From NCBI GenBank assembly GCA_040904925.1, contig JBBDSP010000011.1, positions 62,001 to 126,000 on the forward strand: a stretch of 64,000 nt of DNA, in the 5' to 3' direction. Position 1 is the stretch's first letter; each line of letters begins with the position of its first letter. Made by a program: the position numbers and the translations under genes. The notes under the pieces are model-generated. The model was given only the letters and a program-made list of their open reading frames with translations, ran no database searches and was not told the origin of the DNA. This document shows, piece after piece, positions 16,972 through 26,058 of this stretch. Source of the DNA: Gracilimonas sp040904925 (GTDB lineage: Bacteria > Bacteroidota > Rhodothermia > Balneolales > Balneolaceae).

Positions 16972-18864
16972 TCAGAATTGTTGAGTTAAGGTTATTTGGA
17001 TTAAAAAATTTCGCAGTGGCATGGGGTAGAACCGAACAATGCTGTACTGCTCGTTAAAGAGATTGTTTGCTTTTGCTATTACTGATAGTTGAGTTTGAGA
17101 AAAGTTTATGCGGTAGTTCGCTGATGCATCCAAAACAAAATATTCATCGGCAGCTGTATTTATATTTTCTTGTTCTGTGGTAAACCGCTCATCGATAAAA
17201 ATGCCATTAATTATAGCACTGAAGCCACTGATCTCAGCTTGCAAAGAAGTGCTGCTTTTCCAATAAGGCACATAAGGAAGTTGATTGCCTGCGGCTTGAT
17301 CATTCCTGAATCGTTCTTCCGAAATGTATGCCCGTGTGTAAGAGATATTCTGGTCTGCAGCCAGCTTCCATTTCCCGATCCGTCTGGATACAGAGCCGCT
17401 CCATTCCATCCCTTTCGATGTGATCTCCTGAATATTCTGAGCCCTGAAATCCCCCCCGGTATCAGGAAGCCATTTGATCCCATTATCAAGCTGAATGAAA
17501 TACATGCTAAACTGCTGGCTGAAATTCACTTCGCCTTTTAATTTATGGTTAAATCCTATTTCAGATTTAAATCCGCGTTCTGCCTCCAGATCTTCATTTC
17601 CGCCGTCCGGCCAATACAGATCATTGAAAGTCGGTGCCCTGAAATTCCTGGCTACAGACCCGCGAATACTTAGTTCATCTTTTATAATAGCATAGTTCAA
17701 CCCAAGTGAAGGACTAAGGGCTTCTCCGAAGTCGTTGTAGTAATCGAACCGCAGTGCCGGGTATAATTTGAGTCTTGAAAAAGGATTTAAGGAAGCGCTC
17801 ACCCCCGTACCTAACTGCCTGCGCCCTTTTATTTCTGAGTAGTTATTCGTTTCCACTTCGGTCAGTGTCCCCGAAATATTACCCCGAATCTCAGTTTTAT
17901 CATTATAAAAATAGGTTCCTGTAATCTCTGAACTGGCTTGATTGCTTTCACTCAGACTTTCGATATTCACTGTGGGATTGAAGTAATCGAGCTGAGTTGA
18001 TGAAGCATATACCCGGCCTTCCCATAGAAATTTTTCTGTATGTATTTTCAGGTTATTTACCCAACGCAGAGATTTATCATATTGGGCTGCAGAGCCCGGG
18101 CCTGAAAAAATATTTTCCGTAATTTCATGATCAGCCTTGCTCCACCATAAAGAACTTTTGGCCTGGACTTTTCCTTTTTTCCATCCTACGGAGCCCATCA
18201 CCTGATCATTTTCAAAACTTCCACGCTCACGAACTTCAATTGAGCCGGAGTTTTGATCATAGTAGCGGAAATCATTCTTATTACTTTGGGTTGAAGCATT
18301 CACACTTAGCAGGAAATTACCGGATCGAGCTGAAGCGGAGCCGTTGGTTATATAATTTCCAAAAGAACCGATCGACTGCCCCACCGAGATCCTGTCCGCT
18401 TTTTGATCATTTTTTAGAAATACCGTCCCGCTAATACCACTTCCGAAGAGTGAGCTTCCGGAACCGGAGGTAACCTCCACCTCTGAAAAAGTATTAGCTG
18501 GAAGTAAAGAAAGATCCGTAACGCCAAGCATTTCATGGTTGATCGGCATTCCCTCCCATAATACTCTGGTTTGTTCGCCACCAAATCCCCTCTGTGAAAT
18601 TACAGAAGCTGCCCCCGGCCCGTTATTTCGAATATACAGAGATGAAAACCGGCTAAGCATATCCCCCAGATCAAGTCCTGTTTGTAAAGCGATGTGCCCG
18701 GAGTCGATCTTAGCTACTTGAACCGGTTGATCAAGAGCAGGTTTATTGATGCGGGTTGATTCAATGGTTATCTCACCAAGATCAAGGGTATCAGCTTTAG
18801 TTTGAGCATTCACATTGGTATACAATGAGCTCATAAGAAATAGTAAAAACAGAGATAAACGCAT
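16972..18864 (-). CDS. btuB: TonB-dependent cobalamin receptor, BtuB-like
   Basis: 630 aa outer-membrane receptor. Residues 1-20 are a signal peptide; a TonB-box-like stretch (DTLDLGEITIESTR) is followed by the plug domain (about 35-150, with SVISQRGFGGEQTRVLWEGM) and a 22-strand barrel ending in the aromatic-terminated strand LIQITLTQQF. Size matches BtuB (about 600 aa) rather than the long SusC type. The cobalamin riboswitch 50 nt upstream and the propeller lipoprotein downstream make vitamin B12 the likely ligand. No btuCDF or cobalamin-salvage genes are in the window. Confidence 0.9.
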   Translation of the reverse strand: MRLSLFLLFLMSSLYTNVNAQTKADTLDLGEITIESTRINKPALDQPVQVAKIDSGHIALQTGLDLGDMLSRFSSLYIRNNGPGAASVISQRGFGGEQTRVLWEGMPINHEMLGVTDLSLLPANTFSEVEVTSGSGSSLFGSGISGTVFLKNDQKADRISVGQSIGSFGNYITNGSASARSGNFLLSVNASTQSNKNDFRYYDQNSGSIEVRERGSFENDQVMGSVGWKKGKVQAKSSLWWSKADHEITENIFSGPGSAAQYDKSLRWVNNLKIHTEKFLWEGRVYASSTQLDYFNPTVNIESLSESNQASSEITGTYFYNDKTEIRGNISGTLTEVETNNYSEIKGRRQLGTGVSASLNPFSRLKLYPALRFDYYNDFGEALSPSLGLNYAIIKDELSIRGSVARNFRAPTFNDLYWPDGGNEDLEAERGFKSEIGFNHKLKGEVNFSQQFSMYFIQLDNGIKWLPDTGGDFRAQNIQEITSKGMEWSGSVSRRIGKWKLAADQNISYTRAYISEERFRNDQAAGNQLPYVPYWKSSTSLQAEISGFSAIINGIFIDERFTTEQENINTAADEYFVLDASANYRINFSQTQLSVIAKANNLFNEQYSIVRFYPMPLRNFLIQITLTQQF

Positions 18865-18914
18865 GTCATCTAGATCAGCAACTTCTTTTACCCGAAGAAT
18901 TTGCGATGGTTAAA

Positions 18915-19112
18915 TGATGGCAGGTCTCCTGGCTTTCCGTTGGCAGCGCCTTCCCGCTTTCCCGACTTCTCGGGAAAACAGTGGCAAAGGTGAGGCTGCA
19001 GGTAATCCACCAACCGGCGGATTCGGATTACAGTTGCGGGAACAGCTCTCGTATCTCACGAGATTCCCTTTTAACTCCGGGCATTTTTAAGTCTGCCCGA
19101 GACCATCATTAA
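18915..19112 (-). ncRNA. Cobalamin riboswitch
   Basis: Read on the minus strand the region has the class signature: a start stem with GGTCTCGGGCAG, the segment TCCCGCAACTGTAATCC, the B12-box GCCACTG (plus-strand complement at 18979-18985), a hairpin TTCCCGAGAAGTCGGGAA, and the closing GCCAGGAGACCTGCC stretch. It lies about 50 nt upstream of btuB, the position expected for control of translation or termination. Binding of adenosylcobalamin normally shuts the downstream operon, here btuB and the propeller lipoprotein gene. Confidence 0.95.
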
Positions 19113-19495
19113 TTCGACCTAAAGCTAATCACATTGTCACAAATATCAAATGAAATATTTTTGATTTACCAATAGATACATCTCATTTGAAAATAACGAT
19201 ATCTAAATTTTGCATCAATTTACTTGTTATGATATGCTCACAAAGAATATTGTGGTGGTATTTTTCTATAACAGATTTTATTCAAAAAAACTCATTATAA
19301 CCGAACTGAAGACCTCTTTACAAATCTTCTAGGTATAAACACCTACAACCAAATTTAGGTGTTTCGTGCCATTTAGACTCTGTCCACTTTTACCTAAGTT
19401 GATTACAGATTATTACAAATCTTATTAGATAAACATTAAATAAGTGGTTCATGTTTGCGCTAATAAGATTTTAAAAAACTACGAGGATGATATTC
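19113..19495. promoter_or_regulatory. Divergent intergenic region between the B12 operon and the KaiC-like gene
   Basis: About 380 bp of AT-rich DNA with no ORF. It should contain the minus-strand promoter of the riboswitch operon and the plus-strand promoter of the KaiC/LOV-kinase operon. A GAGG at 19481-19484 precedes ATG 19496 by a ribosome-binding distance. I cannot define the promoters by eye. Confidence 0.4.
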
Positions 19496-20929
19496 ATGAG
19501 TACAGTTGAGAAAATTTCAACAGGAATTTCGGGGTTGAATGAGGTTTTAGACGGGGGACTTATTCCCAAGCAATCTTATCTGATTCAAGGCGGTCCGGGA
19601 ACAGGAAAATCTACCATTGGATGTCATTTTATGGAGCAAGGGGTAAAAGAAGGTGAGTCTTCTTTATACATATCTTTTGGCGAGAGCAATGAAGACATGA
19701 AAGTGAATGCCGAAAAATTAGGCATCGATCTTAAAGGAGTTCACTTTTTAGATCTCAGTCCTAATACCGACATTACTTCAGATTTTGGTTCTTATTCCGT
19801 TTTTTCATCCGCAGAAGTTGAATCATCTTCAATTTTTGAACCTATAGTCAAAGCTGTTGAAAAGTATCAACCCAAAAGAGTATTTCTGGATTCTATTACC
19901 ATGTTCCAATTCTTGAATCAGGATCCTTTCCAAACCCGGAATATGGCGTTGGCCTTCATCAAATATATCTGCAGCAACGGAGCTACCTTATTAATGACTT
20001 CGGAACTCTCTGAAAAATCAACAGAGAAAGAAGCTACCTTTTGGGTGGATGGCATTATAAACCTTGTATTTGCTAATTCATGGCGAAAATTGAATATCGT
20101 TAAATATCGGGGTTCTGATTTCAGAAGCGGCAATCATGCTTTCAAAATAAACAGCTCAGGATTTAACGTATATCCATCCCTTTCTCCCAATAAATACAGC
20201 CGAAATTTTATTAGTGATCCTTTTTCATCAGGTATCAAAGAATTGGATACCCTGCTGAATGGGGGAATTGAACAAGGCACAACCTCACTTGTTACCGGGC
20301 CCAGTGGCGTTGGTAAAACAAATTTATGTGTACAGTTTTTGAAAGAAGCGGCTAACCGGGGCGAACGTTCAGCCATTTATACCTTTGAGGAATCAAAAGA
20401 AGTCATCATAAGAAGATCCGAATCTATAAATGTACCGATAAAGGATATGCTGGATAAAGGTTTTTTAAAGATCGAATCTATTGAGCCATTGTCGTATTCC
20501 CCGGATGAATTTTCTCAATTGGTACAAACTGATGTTGAGGAAAATGGCACCAAGTTTGTAATGCTGGATTCTATTGGCGGATATGGAATGGCGGTACGCG
20601 AAGAAAACACTTTAGAGCGACTCCATTCCCTGACGGTATATTTGCAAAACATGGGCGTTACCACTTTTATCATCAATGAAACCCAAAGTATCACCGGTAC
20701 GCTGGAGGCCACTAATATTCATGCCAGTTATCTCGCTGACAACATCATTTTTCTGCGTTACCTGGAAATAGAAGGAGAGCTCCAAAAAGCGATCGGCGTA
20801 CTGAAAAAGAGATTAAGTGATTTCGAAAAATCTATCCGAAAATTTGATATCACCAAAGATGGAATTCACGTAGGCGATAAACTTTCCGGTTTTAAAGGAA
20901 TTTTAAGCGGTGCCCCAGAAGCCCGGTAA
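19496..20929 (+). CDS. KaiC-like double-domain RecA-type ATPase
   Basis: 477 aa from ATG 19496, chosen over ATG 19487 because GAGG at 19481 is properly spaced. Two tandem KaiC domains: Walker A GGPGTGKST at 32-40 and GPSGVGKT at 268-275. The second domain has the catalytic glutamate pair (TFEES, 298-299), while the first has FGES instead. The region matching the KaiC autophosphorylation pair Ser431/Thr432 reads HASYLADN, so Ser411 is kept and the Thr is Tyr412. The tail KSIRKFDITKDGIHVG through GILSGAP matches the end of KaiC. No kaiA or kaiB is present. A LOV histidine kinase follows after 34 nt, suggesting a two-gene signalling operon rather than a full clock. Confidence 0.92.
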   Translation: MSTVEKISTGISGLNEVLDGGLIPKQSYLIQGGPGTGKSTIGCHFMEQGVKEGESSLYISFGESNEDMKVNAEKLGIDLKGVHFLDLSPNTDITSDFGSYSVFSSAEVESSSIFEPIVKAVEKYQPKRVFLDSITMFQFLNQDPFQTRNMALAFIKYICSNGATLLMTSELSEKSTEKEATFWVDGIINLVFANSWRKLNIVKYRGSDFRSGNHAFKINSSGFNVYPSLSPNKYSRNFISDPFSSGIKELDTLLNGGIEQGTTSLVTGPSGVGKTNLCVQFLKEAANRGERSAIYTFEESKEVIIRRSESINVPIKDMLDKGFLKIESIEPLSYSPDEFSQLVQTDVEENGTKFVMLDSIGGYGMAVREENTLERLHSLTVYLQNMGVTTFIINETQSITGTLEATNIHASYLADNIIFLRYLEIEGELQKAIGVLKKRLSDFEKSIRKFDITKDGIHVGDKLSGFKGILSGAPEAR

Positions 20930-20963
20930 TTCAATAACTGATTATTAAATCAACTAAACTATA

Positions 20964-22802
20964 ATGGTCGAATATATTTCCATAGATCAAAAATCCATCG
21001 GAAGCAAGTCTACCATCTTGCTCTCGTTGAATCGGTCTGCCGACCGAAGGCTGATCAGAAAAAATATATCCGATGATTTCAGGGTAATTGATAGCTTAGA
21101 TAAATCACTTTCGTCTTCAGGTTTCGATCTTTGTATTACCGATCTGCAAAGTTTTCAATCCAACAGAAAAAAGTTAACAAAATTAAAAAACGAAGCTCTT
21201 CCTGTATACTTGCCAATTATACTCTTAGTTGAGGACACCCGGTTACTGAAGAATCATCACGCGATATGGGATCTCGTTGATGATGTCATCGAAATTCCTG
21301 TACCCATGAAAATGCTGGAGATGAGGGTTAAAAATCAGCTTCGAAGCCGAAAGCATTCCCTGCAAATTGCGCGGCAGAATGAGAAGCTTAGAATACTTGA
21401 AAAAGCAGTTCATTCAACCGATGTGGGTATTATCATAACCGATGCAACGGAAGAAGATCTCCCCATAATTTTTGCTAACGAAGGTTTTGCAAAACTAACA
21501 GGTTATTCACGTGAAGAGATAACTGGCAAAAATTGCCGATTCTTACAAAATGATGACCGCGACCAGGCCGGGCTTGCTGATGTTCGGAAGTTTATCAAAA
21601 GTGGTGAATCAGGCAGAAGAATTCTTCGAAATTATAAGAAAGACGGTACCCCATTCTGGAATGAGCTTTCTATCTCACCCATTAGAAATGATGCTGGTGA
21701 AGTAACCCATTTTATTGGAATTCAGAATGATATAAGCAAACTGATTGCAATACAGGGTGAGCTTCAGCATGAGAAGGACATGCATCAACTGGTGACAAAT
21801 AACTCCACGGATATGATCACTCGCCACTCTCTGGATGGCACTTATCTATATGTAACTCCTTCGAGTGAGCAGTTACTTGGATACACTCCTGAAGAGTTGA
21901 TTGGTAAAAACGCCTTTGATCTTATACACCCAGAAGACAAAAAAAAGGTAGGTGAAGCCCATAAAATACTTCATGAAAATTCTGCCGAAAAAAATACCAT
22001 TACAACCTCATATCGTAAAAAAACAAAATCCGGGGAGTACAAATGGGTGGAGACCATCAGTCGTGGCACTATAAATTCTGAGGATAATTCTATCGTCGAG
22101 ATTCAAGCCAGTACCAGGGATATTACGAGCCGTAAAAACTACGAGTTGGAACTTGAAGAATCAGTAAATGAGAAAAACGTATTACTTCAGGAAATCCACC
22201 ATCGGGTTAAAAACAATCTGGCTGTGATTTCGGGACTCCTTCAAATTCAGCAGTTTGATACAGACAATGAAGACGTTATCAAGATATTAGGGAATAGCGT
22301 TACCCGAATTAAATCCATGGCGCTTATTCATGAGAAACTGTATCGCTCTAAGTCGTTAAGCCACGTAGAATTTTGTGAATACATCAAAGACCTGCTCCAT
22401 TCTATTCAAAGATCTCAGGATCATTCGGATAAGATCGATTTTCATATCAACTGTGCCGAAAATATTATTCTAAATGTTAATCAGGCCGTCCCTACTGCGC
22501 TGATCTTGAATGAGCTAATTTCAAATGCTATTGAGCACGCTTTTACAGAAAAAGAGAAAGGTTCCATCTGGATCAATTTTAATGAAGAAGACGGGGAAAT
22601 GCACGTTTCTGTAAAAGATAATGGAATCGGTATTCCACAAAATATCCTTGAAAGCAGTAAAAAATCTATGGGGCTCACTATAGTTCAAACGCTTGTAAAA
22701 CAACTAAGCTCAAAACTCGAGATCAAAAATAACAACGGCACCGAGTTTAATTTCTCTTTCATCCGACAAGATGTGAAGGGGGCTCACAGTCGGTTTGTTT
22801 AG
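20964..22802 (+). CDS. Hybrid-type sensor: receiver-like, LOV, PAS, HisKA_2 histidine kinase
   Basis: 612 aa, no membrane helix. Order: receiver-like domain (about 15-125, with D60 in LCITD but IPVP in place of the conserved Lys-Pro, so possibly a pseudo-receiver); coiled linker; LOV-type PAS (about 145-260) with the photoactive-cysteine motif GKNCRFLQ (Cys191), FWNELSISPI and the flavin glutamine in IGIQNDIS (Gln254); a second PAS (about 275-395); HisKA_2 dimerisation helix with EIHHRVKNNL (His412 likely phosphorylated); HATPase with N-box ILNELISNAIEHAF and DNGIGIP. The LOV signature implies FMN-based blue-light sensing. It shares an operon with the KaiC-like ATPase. No dedicated response regulator lies next to it. 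Confidence 0.92.
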   Translation: MVEYISIDQKSIGSKSTILLSLNRSADRRLIRKNISDDFRVIDSLDKSLSSSGFDLCITDLQSFQSNRKKLTKLKNEALPVYLPIILLVEDTRLLKNHHAIWDLVDDVIEIPVPMKMLEMRVKNQLRSRKHSLQIARQNEKLRILEKAVHSTDVGIIITDATEEDLPIIFANEGFAKLTGYSREEITGKNCRFLQNDDRDQAGLADVRKFIKSGESGRRILRNYKKDGTPFWNELSISPIRNDAGEVTHFIGIQNDISKLIAIQGELQHEKDMHQLVTNNSTDMITRHSLDGTYLYVTPSSEQLLGYTPEELIGKNAFDLIHPEDKKKVGEAHKILHENSAEKNTITTSYRKKTKSGEYKWVETISRGTINSEDNSIVEIQASTRDITSRKNYELELEESVNEKNVLLQEIHHRVKNNLAVISGLLQIQQFDTDNEDVIKILGNSVTRIKSMALIHEKLYRSKSLSHVEFCEYIKDLLHSIQRSQDHSDKIDFHINCAENIILNVNQAVPTALILNELISNAIEHAFTEKEKGSIWINFNEEDGEMHVSVKDNGIGIPQNILESSKKSMGLTIVQTLVKQLSSKLEIKNNNGTEFNFSFIRQDVKGAHSRFV

Positions 22803-22844
22803 ATTATTGCTTCCCATATTCTGATATCTTTGTATCACCAGTAA

Positions 22845-22884
22845 GAGCCAGTAAGGGCGCATAGCAATGCGCCCTTACTGGCTC
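22845..22884. repeat. Perfect 18-bp-stem palindrome, copy 2 (REP-like)
   Basis: The arms start with GAGCCAGTAAGGGCGCAT (22845-22862) and close with its complement (22867-22884), loop AGCA. The inner 16 bp of each arm are identical to copy 1 at 4146-4181. It lies 43 nt after the kinase stop, where it may also serve as a transcript-end hairpin. Confidence 0.85.
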
Positions 22885-23000
22885 TACTACAATTCACCAC
22901 TTTTATTTATTGCATTTCAACATTGACTTACTGATTGTTTATACTAATTATCTGACCTCAGAAAATAGGATAAAGCAATTCATTCAGTTAGTAGGTTATT

Positions 23001-24671
23001 ATGAGAAAACTCAATAAAATCATGCTCTTTACCGGGGGTATTGCTCTCGGGTTCATACTCGCCTTCACGCTCATTCAGGATAAGGATGCTCCAATCACTT
23101 CCGAGATGATCAAAAATGCCGCTTCAGTAATCGGTTTGGAATTTACTGAGACTGAACGCGACACCATGATCTCCTCGTTGGAAAATACCCGTGATGCCTT
23201 GAACTCTATCAGGGAAATGAAACTAAAAAACTCTACCCCTCCCTCACTTAACTTCAACCCCATTCCGGTAGGCAAACGATTTGATTTTCAACAGGGAGCT
23301 CAGGTTTGGGATCTGCCGGATGATGTTGAGCTTCCTGAAAACCGGAACGAGCTGGCTTTTTATTCTATTGGCGAACTGGCATCCCTGATCAAAGACCGAA
23401 AAATCACTTCCGTTGAGCTCACTGAATTTTTCCTGGATCGAATTGAAAAACATGACGAAAAGCTAGAGGCTATCATCACCATAACCCGAGAGCGCGCCCT
23501 GGAACAAGCAGAACAAATGGATGTGGAATTAGAGCAGGGAATATATCGCGGTCCGCTGCATGGAATTCCCTATGGTGCCAAAGATCTGCTTGCTGTAGAA
23601 GGTTATAAAACCACTTGGGGAGCCGCTCCATATAAAGATCAAGAGATCGATGAAACGGCTACCGTGGTCAAAAATCTTGATGAGGCCGGAGCTATCTTAA
23701 TAGCCAAAACAACGCTTGGAGCCCTCGCCTATGGCGATATCTGGTTTGATGGAAGAACGAATAATCCATGGAATTTAGAGCAGGGATCGAGCGGGTCTTC
23801 GGCAGGATCTTCAGCCGGTACCGCTGCCGGACTTTTCCCTTTTGCCATTGGTACTGAAACCCTGGGTTCCATTGTATCTCCTTCAACCCGAAATGGTGTT
23901 ACCGGATTGCGACCTACTTATGGCCGGGTTAGCCGCACCGGAGCTATGGCCCTAAGCTGGACCATGGATAAAATCGGTCCCATCACCCGTAGTGTTAAAG
24001 ATGCAGCCGTTGTATTCAATGCTATTTATGGATCAGATGGGCAGGACCAAACCCTTGTAAACCTTCCATTCAATTATAAAGCCGACCTTGATATCACTAC
24101 GCTTAAGATCGGATATCTGAAATCTGCTTTTGAACAAGATTATTGGAATAAGGGGCGAGACAGTCTTGTACTCGAAACCATGAAAGACCTTGGGGTTGAA
24201 TTGATTCCTTTTGAACTTCCGGAGTTTGATGCCGGTCCCTTGAGGATAATCCTCACCGCAGAAGGTGCTGCTGCTTTCGATCAGCTTACCCTTACCGATC
24301 AGGATGATATGATGCAGTGGCAGGAACCCAATGCGTGGCCAAATACTTTTCGGGCAGCTCATTTTATTCCGGCTACAGAATACATCAACGCCAACCGCGC
24401 ACGATTTGAATTGATCCAAAAAATGGATTCTGTGATGCAGGAAGTCGATGTATATATATCTCCTGCATTTGGCGGAGGGAATTTATTGGTCACCAATTTA
24501 ACCGGGTATCCAAGTGTGGTATTGCCCAATGGTTTTACTGAGGATGGAAATCCAACGAGTATCACTTTTATAGGCAACCTGTTTGGTGAGGCTAGGTTAC
24601 TTTCCGTAGCAAAAGCTTATCAGGAAGCCACCGACCATCACAAACAACATCCTCCATTATTTTTAGAGTGA
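23001..24671 (+). CDS. Exported amidase-signature-family hydrolase
   Basis: 556 aa. The N-terminal hydrophobic stretch (IMLFTGGIALGFILAFTLI, 7-25) is a signal peptide or membrane anchor, so the enzyme is probably periplasmic, unlike cytoplasmic GatA. The Ser-cisSer-Lys triad region is present: K194 in GIPYGAKDLL, the serine-rich loop GSSGSSAGSSAG at 262-273, and S290 in TLGSIVSPST as the likely nucleophile. Residues 30-110 form an extra N-terminal domain. Substrate unknown: amides, peptides or acylated amines are possible. The 2H-phosphoesterase-like gene starts 13 nt downstream and may be co-transcribed. Confidence 0.88.
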   Translation: MRKLNKIMLFTGGIALGFILAFTLIQDKDAPITSEMIKNAASVIGLEFTETERDTMISSLENTRDALNSIREMKLKNSTPPSLNFNPIPVGKRFDFQQGAQVWDLPDDVELPENRNELAFYSIGELASLIKDRKITSVELTEFFLDRIEKHDEKLEAIITITRERALEQAEQMDVELEQGIYRGPLHGIPYGAKDLLAVEGYKTTWGAAPYKDQEIDETATVVKNLDEAGAILIAKTTLGALAYGDIWFDGRTNNPWNLEQGSSGSSAGSSAGTAAGLFPFAIGTETLGSIVSPSTRNGVTGLRPTYGRVSRTGAMALSWTMDKIGPITRSVKDAAVVFNAIYGSDGQDQTLVNLPFNYKADLDITTLKIGYLKSAFEQDYWNKGRDSLVLETMKDLGVELIPFELPEFDAGPLRIILTAEGAAAFDQLTLTDQDDMMQWQEPNAWPNTFRAAHFIPATEYINANRARFELIQKMDSVMQEVDVYISPAFGGGNLLVTNLTGYPSVVLPNGFTEDGNPTSITFIGNLFGEARLLSVAKAYQEATDHHKQHPPLFLE

Positions 24672-24684
24672 TATTCTTCAATAA

Positions 24685-25365
24685 ATGGATCTAGAAGCAC
24701 ATTATAAAAAGATATGGGATAGTTCTATTCAAAAATTCGGATCCGGTGAATTCAAACCGGATCAAAAGATCGATGTCCCCTCGGATGACCGGTATGGATT
24801 GACCTTACTTATCCGCCCCTCGCTTGAGGTCAGGCTTAAGATCACAGAAATGTTGAATGACCTGAAACCTTATGCACCTGATCAATACTACTATCCGGTT
24901 TCGGATATGCACATCACGGCCCTTTCTATCATTTCATGTCAATCGGGTTTTTCGCTTGATCAAATTGATGTAGATGAGTACATCCCGATCATTCGATCTG
25001 CTATTGACTTGATCACTCCCTTTCAAATAGAATTCCGTAGTCTGACAGCCTCCCCTTCGGCTTTAATGATTTGCGGATATCCTGAGAATAACAGCCTTGC
25101 CGAACTAAGAAATTCACTCCGAACCTCATTCAAGCAAACATCTCTTTACCACACTATTGATAAGCGATATATACTAAAGACAGCACATGTTACTGCCCTT
25201 CGGTTCAGGACGAAGGTTTCCGATCAAAAAAATTTTGTTAAAAAACTCCGATCTCTGGAGGACACTTTATTTGGAGCAGATCCGATTCAAGAATTGGAAT
25301 TAGTAGGAAATGATTGGTATCAAAGAAGGCAAAGGGTAACCTTAATTGAAAAGTATATTATCTGA
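24685..25365 (+). CDS. 2H phosphoesterase-superfamily protein
   Basis: 226 aa soluble protein. Two HxT motifs, HITAL near residue 74 and HVTALRF near 173, are spaced as in the 2H (LigT/cyclic phosphodiesterase) superfamily, in which both histidines act in phosphodiester cleavage or ligation of RNA or nucleotide 2',3'-cyclic ends. Within that superfamily it is closer in length to DUF1868-like members than to RNA ligase ThpR. The real substrate cannot be inferred. It is followed by a bidirectional terminator. Confidence 0.75.
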   Translation: MDLEAHYKKIWDSSIQKFGSGEFKPDQKIDVPSDDRYGLTLLIRPSLEVRLKITEMLNDLKPYAPDQYYYPVSDMHITALSIISCQSGFSLDQIDVDEYIPIIRSAIDLITPFQIEFRSLTASPSALMICGYPENNSLAELRNSLRTSFKQTSLYHTIDKRYILKTAHVTALRFRTKVSDQKNFVKKLRSLEDTLFGADPIQELELVGNDWYQRRQRVTLIEKYII

Positions 25366-25385
25366 GGAAAATATACCAAATAGTA

Positions 25386-25419
25386 AAAAACCCCACACCT
25401 TATTCGGATGCGGGGTTTA
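25386..25419. terminator. Bidirectional terminator between the 2H phosphoesterase and fasciclin genes
   Basis: AAACCCC..CGGGGTTT hairpin with CACC/CGGATG filling the arm, flanked by A-rich sequence on the left and T/A on the right. It serves convergent genes ending at 25365 (+) and 25438 (-). Confidence 0.8.
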
Positions 25420-25437
25420 AAAGTCATTTAAGCAATG

Positions 25438-25851
25438 TTATTCTACCATTACTTCGTCAATAACATGCACTGTTCCGTTTGAGGCTTCAATATCGCCCTG
25501 TGTTACATTTACGGAACGAGCCTCCTCCACATCAGCTGCCCCAATCTGTCCATTGAACAGATGACCAATTACTACATTCTGAAGCTCCTGTGGATTTTCC
25601 TTCAGTGTTTCCAGCTCATCTCCAAGACTTTCAAAAGCTTCGTCAGTTGGAGCTAATACTGTGTAGGGACCTTCTTCTTTCAAGAGCTCAACCATTTCAG
25701 TCTCCTCTAAAAGCTCTGCAAAAATAGTGTGATCTTCACTGTTTTGGACTACCTCAACTACATCATCTTGTGCCTGAACAGCACCTAAGCCCACAAAAAG
25801 AGCTATTAACATTGTTGCGAATCCGGTTAACAATTTTTTTGAAAATTTCAT
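25438..25851 (-). CDS. Secreted fasciclin (FAS1) domain protein
   Basis: 137 aa. Signal peptide 1-27 (LLTGFATMLIALFVGLGAVQA) followed by one complete FAS1 domain: FAELLEETEMVELLKEEGPY, then the H1 box YTVLAPTDEAFESL, and the closing NGTVHVIDEVMVE. FAS1 proteins mediate adhesion or matrix contacts, and single-domain bacterial forms are usually secreted or periplasmic. It is acidic and stand-alone. The upstream 150 bp should hold its promoter. Confidence 0.92.
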   Translation of the reverse strand: MKFSKKLLTGFATMLIALFVGLGAVQAQDDVVEVVQNSEDHTIFAELLEETEMVELLKEEGPYTVLAPTDEAFESLGDELETLKENPQELQNVVIGHLFNGQIGAADVEEARSVNVTQGDIEASNGTVHVIDEVMVE

Positions 25852-26058
25852 AATACCTCTGATTTTAAGTTTTGAATAAGCCAGCGCATCGCCGGTGTGT
25901 GCTATCTAAAAGGTATAAATACGTATCATGTTCCGATCTAAGACTATATTTTACCATGCTTTACAAATTTATGGGTTCTGAGCTGCATCTCAATTGAAAA
26001 GTTGTCAAATCCAAAGAGGGTATCTATTTTGATCAAAATTCAACTTAATGATCTTGCC

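Noticed and set aside
19496..20929. Full circadian Kai clock
   Set aside because: No kaiA or kaiB in the window and an altered phosphosite; only a KaiC-like protein can be claimed.
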